64,000 bases of DNA from Kribbella sp. NBC_01245 (GTDB lineage: Bacteria > Actinomycetota > Actinomycetes > Propionibacteriales > Kribbellaceae), in NCBI RefSeq assembly GCF_036226525.1, contig NZ_CP108487.1, positions 7,688,001 to 7,752,000 of the forward strand, in the 5' to 3' direction. This document shows, one piece after another, positions 58,500-64,000 of the stretch (its first letter is position 1; every line of letters begins with the position of its first letter). Under the pieces are notes generated by a model. The model was given only the letters and a program-made list of their open reading frames with translations, made no database searches and was not told the origin of the DNA. The translations under genes were made by a program, and so were the position numbers.

Positions 58500-59411
58500 A
58501 TGACTGCACTCCCTGACCGCAGGCTCCTGCTGGTACATGCCCATCCGGACGACGAGACCATCAACAACGGTGTGACGATGGCGCGCTACGTGGCCGAAGG
58601 CGCGCACGTCACGCTGGTCACCTGCACCCTCGGCGAGGAGGGCGAGGTGCTGGTGCCGGAGCTGGCGCACCTCGCCGCCGACCAGACCGATGGCCTCGGG
58701 CAGCACCGGATCGGCGAGCTGGACGCCGCGATGAAGGAGCTGGGCGTCACCGACCACCGGTTCCTCGGCGGGCCCGGCCGCTACCGCGACACCGGGATGA
58801 TCTACGACGACGAGGGCAACGCGGCCGTGCCGCTCGAGACCCGCGAGGACAGCTTCTGGCGGGCCGATCTGCTGACCGCGGCCGATGACCTGGTGAAGGT
58901 CATCCGGGAGGTCCAGCCGCAGGTTCTGCTGGCGTACGACGAATTCGGTGGTTACGGCCATCCCGACCACGTCCAGGCACACCGCGTCGCCATGTACGCC
59001 GCGGCGCTGGCCGCTGTCCCGTCGTACCGCGAGGATCTCGGGCCCGCCTGGGACATCGCGAAGATCTACTGGAACGCGATGGGTGAGAGCGGTCTGCGCG
59101 AGAGCCTGCGCAAGCTGCGCGAGTCCGGCGACACCACCACCTTCGAGGGTATGGATCCGGACGGGCCGCTGCCGCGTTTCGTCACGCCGGACCGGTTCAT
59201 CTCCTGCGTGATCTCCGGCGGGGCGTACGTCGACCAGAAGATGAGCGCGATGAAGGCGCACGCCACGCAGATCACGCTGGACGGGCCATTCTTCGCGTTG
59301 TCCAACAACAACGGCAACGAGGTCTGGGGCGACGAGGCGTATGTGCTGGCCAAGGGCACCGCGTCTCCCGGGCCGGACGGTTTGGAGCGTGACCTCTTCG
59401 CGGGCCTCTAA
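58500..59411 (+). CDS. mshB: N-acetyl-1-D-myo-inositol-2-amino-2-deoxy-glucopyranoside deacetylase
   Basis: 303 residues, ATG 58500. The zinc-site motifs of the PIG-L/LmbE fold are complete: [15 protein letters not shown] and [19 protein letters not shown]. Length and MshB-type segments ([34 protein letters not shown]) fit mycothiol biosynthesis, where it deacetylates GlcNAc-Ins. Mycothiol is the actinobacterial replacement of glutathione, supporting the taxonomic call. Confidence 0.93.
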   Translation: MTALPDRRLLLVHAHPDDETINNGVTMARYVAEGAHVTLVTCTLGEEGEVLVPELAHLAADQTDGLGQHRIGELDAAMKELGVTDHRFLGGPGRYRDTGMIYDDEGNAAVPLETREDSFWRADLLTAADDLVKVIREVQPQVLLAYDEFGGYGHPDHVQAHRVAMYAAALAAVPSYREDLGPAWDIAKIYWNAMGESGLRESLRKLRESGDTTTFEGMDPDGPLPRFVTPDRFISCVISGGAYVDQKMSAMKAHATQITLDGPFFALSNNNGNEVWGDEAYVLAKGTASPGPDGLERDLFAGL

Positions 59412-59420
59412 ACTGCTTGG

Positions 59421-59918
59421 GTGACGGCACCCGGAGGTCTCGACCCCAAGGCATTCAAGTCGGTGCTTGGGCGATTCGCCACCGGGATCACGATCATGAG
59501 CACGCTGCAGGACGGTGTCGCGCATGCGATGACGGCCAACGCCTTCACGTCGGTATCGCTGGATCCGCCGTTGGTGCTGGTGTGCGTCGACAAAGGTGTG
59601 CGGATGCACGACGCCGTACTGGCCTGCGGTTCCTGGGCCGTCTCGATGCTCAGCGTAGGCCAATGCGAGCTGGCCGAGCGGTTCGCGCACTCAGGGCGCG
59701 ATCTGTACAGCCAGTTCGATGGTGTGCCGACTGTGCCCGGGCCGGCGACGGGCTGCCCGCTGATCGAAGGCGCGCTGTCCTGGCTCGAGTGCCGGACCTG
59801 GGCGACATATGAGGGCGGCGACCATACGATCGTGGTCGGCGAGGTGATCGCGCTGGGCGAGGGTGCTCAAGAGAGCGCGCTCACCTACTTCTCGGGCAAG
59901 TACCGGTCGGTGACCTGA
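59421..59918 (+). CDS. Flavin reductase family protein
   Basis: 165 residues from GTG 59421. Motifs FKSVLGRFATGITIMST, AMTANAFTSVSLDPPLVLVC and a late HTIVVGEVIALG are those of FMN-binding split-barrel flavin reductases that supply reduced flavin to monooxygenases. No partner monooxygenase is in the window. It starts nine bases after mshB stops and is probably co-transcribed. Confidence 0.9.
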   Translation: MTAPGGLDPKAFKSVLGRFATGITIMSTLQDGVAHAMTANAFTSVSLDPPLVLVCVDKGVRMHDAVLACGSWAVSMLSVGQCELAERFAHSGRDLYSQFDGVPTVPGPATGCPLIEGALSWLECRTWATYEGGDHTIVVGEVIALGEGAQESALTYFSGKYRSVT

Positions 59919-59985
59919 GCAGACCCCTCGCTACCGTACGATGGGGCGTTGCATCTATCACGTTCGAGCAGGAGGACTCTGTCCG

Positions 59986-61749
59986 GTGGGGAGAAAGCAG
60001 CTCGCGGGCATTATCGCCGCGGCGGGGCTGGGAGTTCTTGCGGTCGGCTATGGGGCGGCCTTCGCCTTCACCGGAGACAAGGTGCCAGGGGACACAACCG
60101 TTCTCGGTGTGTCTCTGGGTGGCCTGTCCGAGGCTGAGGCCAAGGCCAAGCTGACCGAAGCAGTCAAGGACAAACTGGACACGCCTCTCAAACTCAAGGC
60201 AGGCGAGAAGACGGTCACACTCAAACCGTCCGACGCAGGCTTACATCTAGACGTCGACGCCACGGTCGAGGCGGCCGGCGCGGGCCGCAGCGCGAACCCG
60301 GCACGAATGTGGCAGGTGATGACCGGCGGTGAGGCGGTCGCGCCAGTGGTCACCGCCGACAAGGCCAAGCTCGACGCCGCCGTCGCCCGGGTCGCCAAGC
60401 TGATCGACCAGCCGGCCACGGAGGGGTCGATCACGTTCGACGACCTCAAGCCGGTGCAGCACGAGCCGGCGCCTGGCATCACGGTCGACCGCGAAGGCGC
60501 CGGTGACGCGATCACGAAGGGTTACCCGTTCGCGGGCGAGCCCGTCGCGCTGCCCGCCGACGTGACCGAGCCGGGCGCGGGGAACCCGGCCATCGCCAAG
60601 GCCCTCAAGGAGTACGCCGAGCCCGCCATGTCGGGCCCGATCCGGCTCACTGTCGGGGACAAGTTCGTCGACCTGAAGCCGGCCGAGTTGGCGCCCGCGC
60701 TGAAGCTCACCGGGACCAAGGACGGCCAGGTCACGCCCACGCTGGATGCGGCCAAGCTCGAGCCGTTGTTCAAGGAGCGCTTCAAGAACCTCGAGACCGA
60801 GGCGAAGGACGCGACCTTCAAGATCGTCGGCGGCAAGCCTCAGGTGGAGCCCGCGGTCGACGGCCAGATCGTTGCCCGGGACAAGGTTGTGCCGGCCATC
60901 CTGGCGACGCTGCCGAAGCCGCCGGGTGAGCGCAAGGTCTCGATCGGCCTGGGCAAGAGCAAGGCCAAGCTCACCACCGAGCAGGCCGAGGCGCTGGGTG
61001 TGAAGGAAGTGATGGGTGCTTTCACCACCTATTTCCCGTACGCCGAGTACCGCAACGTCAACATCGGCACGGCTGCCCGCAAGATCAACGGCACCCTGCT
61101 CAAGCCGAACGAGATGTTCAGCCTGAACAAGATCGTTGGTGAGCGCACCCGGGAGAACGGCTTCACCGAGGGCAACATCATCAACGGCGGCAAGTTCGTG
61201 CTCGACCTCGGTGGCGGTGTCTCGCAGTCGGCCACGACGACCTTCAACGCGGCGTTCTTCGCCGGTCTGAAGGACGTCGAGCACAAGGCCCACAGCGTCT
61301 ACATCAGCCGCTACCCGGTCGGCCGCGAGGCGACCGTGGCCTGGCCGTCGGTGGACCTGCGCTTCCTGAACGACTCCGGTAACGGCATCTTCGTGGAGAC
61401 GATCTTCAGGAAGTCGACGCCCGGCAACCAGGGCATGCTGACGGTGAAGATCTGGGGCACCAAGGTCTGGGACATCACCGCCGGCGCCTCCGAGCGGTAC
61501 AACGGCCGTGCGCCCAAGACCGTCTACAACACCGAGCCGGGCTGCCGTCCGCAGGCGCCGACGGCCGGTTTCGACATCAAGATCTACCGCTACTTCGCGA
61601 AGAACGGCGCCCGGGTCAAGACCGAGTCGTTCACCACGAACTACAACGCGGCAGACCTGATCAAGTGCGAGCCGAAACCGACTCCGACGAAGCCGCCGAC
61701 AACACCCGGCCCACCGAACAACCGCAAGCCGGGCGGTTCGGACCGCTAG
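59986..61749 (+). CDS. VanW family protein with peptidoglycan-binding domains
   Basis: 587 residues from GTG 59986, nine bases after AGGAGG; an ATG at 59941 has no ribosome site. One N-terminal helix (about 6-27: IIAAAGLGVLAVGYGAAFAF), two or three putative PG-binding_4-like modules (about 40-330, with GVSLGGLSEAEAKAKL), then the VanW domain (about 345-500: FPYAEYRNVNIGTAARKING, LKPNEMFSLNKIVGERTREN) and GGGVSQSATTTFNAAF. The tail is Pro/Thr-rich. The role of VanW is unresolved; it acts at the cell wall. Confidence 0.9.
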   Translation: MGRKQLAGIIAAAGLGVLAVGYGAAFAFTGDKVPGDTTVLGVSLGGLSEAEAKAKLTEAVKDKLDTPLKLKAGEKTVTLKPSDAGLHLDVDATVEAAGAGRSANPARMWQVMTGGEAVAPVVTADKAKLDAAVARVAKLIDQPATEGSITFDDLKPVQHEPAPGITVDREGAGDAITKGYPFAGEPVALPADVTEPGAGNPAIAKALKEYAEPAMSGPIRLTVGDKFVDLKPAELAPALKLTGTKDGQVTPTLDAAKLEPLFKERFKNLETEAKDATFKIVGGKPQVEPAVDGQIVARDKVVPAILATLPKPPGERKVSIGLGKSKAKLTTEQAEALGVKEVMGAFTTYFPYAEYRNVNIGTAARKINGTLLKPNEMFSLNKIVGERTRENGFTEGNIINGGKFVLDLGGGVSQSATTTFNAAFFAGLKDVEHKAHSVYISRYPVGREATVAWPSVDLRFLNDSGNGIFVETIFRKSTPGNQGMLTVKIWGTKVWDITAGASERYNGRAPKTVYNTEPGCRPQAPTAGFDIKIYRYFAKNGARVKTESFTTNYNAADLIKCEPKPTPTKPPTTPGPPNNRKPGGSDR

Positions 61750-61754
61750 ACAGC

Positions 61755-61789
61755 ACTGAGGCCGTAGTCCCTGGGACTACGGCCTCAGT
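61755..61789 (+). terminator. Strong terminator after the VanW gene
   Basis: ACTGAGGCCGTAGTCC (61755-61770) and GGACTACGGCCTCAGT (61774-61789) form a perfect 16-base stem with a CTG loop, five bases after the VanW stop. It also lies 19 bases from the end of the converging PemK-like gene and could serve both. Confidence 0.9.
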
Positions 61790-61807
61790 CGGTTCGCGTG
61801 CGGTCCG

Positions 61808-62230
61808 CTAGTGGGGCGGCCGCAGGGCCTGCAGGCCTTCGGCCACTGCCCCGTACGTCGCCTCGTCGATGACCGCGCCTTCGCGACGGACGTCGTTCGC
61901 GTCGATCCGTAGCACCCGGTCCAGGCGCACCTCGCTCGGCCGGCCCTCCCGATCCCAGGCACCACTGCCGATGTCCTGCCAGACGCGCCCATGGCGGGCC
62001 TCGTCGGCGGCATCCCGGTCGTGGTCCTGACTGGTGAGGATCAGCGCGAGCAGCCAGTGACCGTCATGCCCGACCACCAGCACCGGCCGATCCTTACCCC
62101 GGCTGTGGTCATCCTCGAATGGCACCCAGGTCCAAACCACCTCACCCGGATCCGCCACCCCGTCATCCGGATGCGGCGCATACTCGAGCTTGACCCGACC
62201 CTCGAAATCCCCCACATACGAATCCGTCAT
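61808..62230 (-). CDS. PemK/MazF-like family protein
   Basis: 140 residues from ATG 62230. The core reads EYAPHPDDGVADPGEVVWTW, VPFEDDHSRGKDRPVLVVG, LLALILTSQDHDRDA and a C-terminal LDRVLRIDANDVRREG, matching the single-gene actinobacterial MazF-like group. No antitoxin gene is adjacent on either side. It may be a solitary MazF-like ribonuclease, or have lost that activity. A 99-base inverted repeat lies directly upstream. Confidence 0.8.
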   Translation of the reverse strand: MTDSYVGDFEGRVKLEYAPHPDDGVADPGEVVWTWVPFEDDHSRGKDRPVLVVGHDGHWLLALILTSQDHDRDAADEARHGRVWQDIGSGAWDREGRPSEVRLDRVLRIDANDVRREGAVIDEATYGAVAEGLQALRPPH

Positions 62231-62261
62231 ACGCCCGACCCTAACGGCGGCGTCCGCTTTT

Positions 62262-62360
62262 CCTTTGCATTCATTCGTCGGAAACCGTCCTCTTGGCCCT
62301 AGCCGGATCAGCACAGGTCGGCGGCGGGAGAGGACGGCTTCCGACGAATGAATGCAAAGG
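62262..62360. repeat. 99-base inverted repeat, MITE-like or terminator
   Basis: CCTTTGCATTCATTCGTCGG then AAACCGTCCTCT (62262-62293) is repeated in inverted orientation at 62329-62360 with one mismatch in 32 bases, around a 35-base centre. It lies between two minus-strand genes, starting five bases after the stop of the GNAT gene and ending 32 bases before the PemK-like start. It is not a terminator of normal size. No target duplication was obvious. Confidence 0.75.
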
Positions 62361-62364
62361 AGGG

Positions 62365-63306
62365 TCAGGGGAGCGTGCGGTAGCGGTAGCGGTAGGCCTC
62401 GGTGAAGCTCAGGGTGGTGTAGGTGGTTAGGGCGGGGGTGTTTTCCTCGACCACCTCCAGGTAGGTGCGGCGTGCGCCCAGCGAACCGGCCCAGCGGGCG
62501 AGGCCGCGGAGTACGGCGGTGCCGAGGCCGCGGCGGCGGTAGGCGTCGCGGACGTGGACGGTGTCGATGCCGAGCCAGTGCCCGGTCATGGCACCACGCC
62601 CAACGGCAGCGATCTGGCCGTCGATGCGGATCGAGGCGAACCCCACCGGCCCGGTAGGACCTTCGAGCATCTGGCGACCGATAGCGGGCACCACCTCGGC
62701 GGTCGCGTCGTACCACTCGTCGTCGGGTCTGTCGGTCACCTGGACCTCATAGCCCGGATCGGCGTTCACCAGGTCTATCGAGGTGTGCAGGATCAGTACG
62801 TCGGACTGGTGCGGACGCGCGTCCACCCAGCCCTCGTCGCGTAGTACCTCCTCCAACGGGCTCCCGAGCACGGTCAGCGCCAAGGGCGGCAGCCGCCGGG
62901 TGCGGTAGAAGTCGGCCACCTCCGCGAGGGCTTTCTCCACCGGCATACCTGGATCGCCGTACGGCAGCAGGGAGTTCCCTCGGCCGGTCCAGCCGCCGGA
63001 GGCGCGGAGTAGCCAGTCACCGAGCTGGATCGTCTCGGCCGCTGGACGGTTCAGGCCCGTCGCGAGCAGGAGCTGGTCCCGGTCGACCCGGCGCAGGGGG
63101 ATGGCCTGGATGGGCTTGGCCGCTTCCACCCGGTCGAGCGGAACGGCCTCCAGCGAGGCGTCAGCGCGCCGTACGACCAAGCCCTGACCGTCAAGCGCCT
63201 GCAGTACGCCGAGGACGTCCGTGCGGGTGTGGCCGTCTACGGGCTCCGGCAGGCGGTACCGGACCACGACACGGTGGCCGATATCACGGGCGGACAAGCC
63301 TGACAC
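62365..63306 (-). CDS. GNAT family acetyltransferase with N-terminal extra domain
   Basis: 313 residues from GTG 63306. The first 75 residues (IGHRVVVRYRLPEPVDGHTR, VLGVLQALDGQGLVV) look like a small beta-barrel as seen in acetyltransferases next to fdxA in actinobacteria. The GNAT domain follows, with FASIRIDGQIAAVGRGAM, VRDAYRRRGLGTAVLRGLAR (acetyl-CoA loop) and YLEVVEENTPALTTYTTLSF. Substrate is unknown. It is divergent from fdxA. Confidence 0.88.
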   Translation of the reverse strand: MSGLSARDIGHRVVVRYRLPEPVDGHTRTDVLGVLQALDGQGLVVRRADASLEAVPLDRVEAAKPIQAIPLRRVDRDQLLLATGLNRPAAETIQLGDWLLRASGGWTGRGNSLLPYGDPGMPVEKALAEVADFYRTRRLPPLALTVLGSPLEEVLRDEGWVDARPHQSDVLILHTSIDLVNADPGYEVQVTDRPDDEWYDATAEVVPAIGRQMLEGPTGPVGFASIRIDGQIAAVGRGAMTGHWLGIDTVHVRDAYRRRGLGTAVLRGLARWAGSLGARRTYLEVVEENTPALTTYTTLSFTEAYRYRYRTLP

Positions 63307-63436
63307 GATGCGGACTCCTGGCAGAGTGGGGCGAGTATTACCGTGATACTAAGACTGTCAGCACCACCCCAGTGACAGCTGTACCTGCGATCGCCGCCCG
63401 AACCCCGTGCGATCGCCGGCCATAGGAGGAGTACCA

Positions 63437-63763
63437 GTGACCTACGTCATCGCGCAGCCGTGTGTTGACCTCAAGGACCTCGCCTGCGTCGAGGAGTGTC
63501 CTGTCGACTGCATCTACGAAGGCAACCGGATGCTCTACATCCACCCGGACGAGTGTGTCGACTGCGGTGCGTGCGAGCCGGTCTGTCCGGTGGAGGCCAT
63601 CTACTACGAGGACGACACCCCGGAGCAGTGGAAGGACTTCTACACCGCGAACGTCGATTTCTTCAACGATCTCGGCAGCCCGGGCGGCGCGTCCAAGATG
63701 GGCAAGATCGACAAGGACCACCCGTTCGTCGCGGCCCTGCCCCCGCAGGAGCACGACGAGTAA
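63437..63763 (+). CDS. fdxA: Seven-iron ferredoxin
   Basis: 108 residues from GTG 63437, after TAGGAGGAG. Cluster ligands: [3Fe-4S] from CVDLKDLACVEECPVDCIYE and [4Fe-4S] from CVDCGACEPVCPVEAIYYED, the usual FdxA pattern, then the family tail EQWKDFYTANVDFFNDLGSP. It is an electron carrier, and in actinobacteria is expressed during growth or stress. The upstream gap of 130 bases holds its promoter. Confidence 0.96.
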   Translation: MTYVIAQPCVDLKDLACVEECPVDCIYEGNRMLYIHPDECVDCGACEPVCPVEAIYYEDDTPEQWKDFYTANVDFFNDLGSPGGASKMGKIDKDHPFVAALPPQEHDE

Positions 63764-63770
63764 GCAGTCC

Positions 63771-64000
63771 TCAGTCTTCGGCCACGTCCACATGGACGTG
63801 GTCCAAATGCCGCAGCGTGTCGTTGTTTCCGGCACGCTGCGGCGCTTTGTATTCCCGCCAGCCGGAGCTCGAGCGCGTGCCCGACGTCCAGATCTTGTCG
63901 CTGAAGATCACCGTGGTGATGCCCAGCTTCTCGGCATGCGCGACCAGGTAGTTCGCATAGACCCAGCCCTTGCGGGTGTTCGCCTTCGAGATCGGCCGCA
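63771..64000 (-). CDS. C-terminus of an ARB_07466-like domain protein (partial)
   Basis: The last 76 codons of a gene running off the right edge. Readable segments are SKANTRKGWVYANYLVAHAE, LGITTVIFSDKIWTSGT, SSGWREYKAPQRAG and TLRHLDHVHVDVAED. The conserved pattern (N-x-x-G-W-x-x-A, the IW core and a final H-x-D-H-V-H-V) is that of the secreted actinobacterial ARB_07466-like domain. Function is unclear, perhaps wall-related. It converges on fdxA with seven bases between. Confidence 0.75.
   Translation of the reverse strand, partial: RPISKANTRKGWVYANYLVAHAEKLGITTVIFSDKIWTSGTRSSSGWREYKAPQRAGNNDTLRHLDHVHVDVAED
63782..63843 (+). terminator. Two hairpins inside the 3' end of the converging gene, possible fdxA terminator
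   Basis: CCACGTCC-ACAT-GGACGTGG (63782-63801) and GCCGCAGCGTG (63809-63819) with CACGCTGCGGC (63833-63843) are perfect stems, the second followed by GCTTTGTATT. They follow fdxA by 18 and 45 bases but lie within the coding end of the converging gene, so the sequence serves two purposes. Confidence 0.5.

Overview
The window is a 64 kb piece of a high-GC actinobacterial chromosome. GTG starts are frequent, there is a mycothiol gene (mshB), a SigE-family sigma factor, an actinobacterial-type succinate dehydrogenase, and many DUF families typical of the phylum. Gene neighbourhoods (DUF4245 next to glpX, xseB/xseA, ispH, ychF) suggest Propionibacteriales, and Kribbella or a relative is my best guess. 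That placement is inference, not proof. No rRNA, tRNA or CRISPR array was seen. Coordinates were counted by eye and could be off by a base or two.

Layout. 1-7.3 kb is mostly core: the 5' end of glpX, DUF4245, an SMR exporter/flavodoxin operon with a divergent TetR and a double operator, xseA/xseB, a second TetR/reductase divergon, and ispH behind a tandem-repeat leader. 7.3-14.7 kb holds a repeat-rich gap, a sigma factor with a putative anti-sigma partner, a small secreted protein, an ArsR/SRPBCC pair, rmuC, two tandem NodB deacetylases and a DUF817 membrane protein. 14.7-26.4 kb looks accessory: a decayed IS200/IS605-type tnpB with two right-end-like hairpins, ychF followed by two small gene modules each bounded by a copy of the last 24 bases of ychF, a VapBC module, a HipBA module with a palindrome array, several small enzymes and regulators, and a LysE exporter. 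26.7-33.0 kb is a phosphonate uptake and breakdown cluster under a GntR regulator: a FAD oxidase, a phosphonatase-like HAD enzyme and a four-gene ABC importer, with a perfect 16-base palindrome in front.

33-42.7 kb carries a divergent NodB lipoprotein, a 167-base MITE-like element whose ends supply the stop codons of both flanking genes, a pterin dehydratase, a UbiB-family kinase, the sdh operon with a small upstream gene, a cysteine-containing unknown and a MutT-type hydrolase. 42.8-49.0 kb is a complete oligopeptide ABC importer ending in a strong terminator. 49.0-57.6 kb is a tandem array of four HTH / NB-ARC / TPR (STAND-type) proteins on the minus strand: three intact, overlapping or nearly so, and a fourth, terminal copy badly decayed. 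It is divergent from a LuxR-type regulator. 57.7-64 kb returns to housekeeping: mshB, a flavin reductase, a VanW protein, a PemK/MazF-like protein, a 99-base inverted repeat, a GNAT protein, the seven-iron ferredoxin fdxA and the C-terminus of a secreted-type protein.

The most interesting signals are the ychF 3'-end repeats that bound small cargo modules, the STAND array with one copy decaying, the palindromic mobile element between convergent genes, and the phosphonate cluster.
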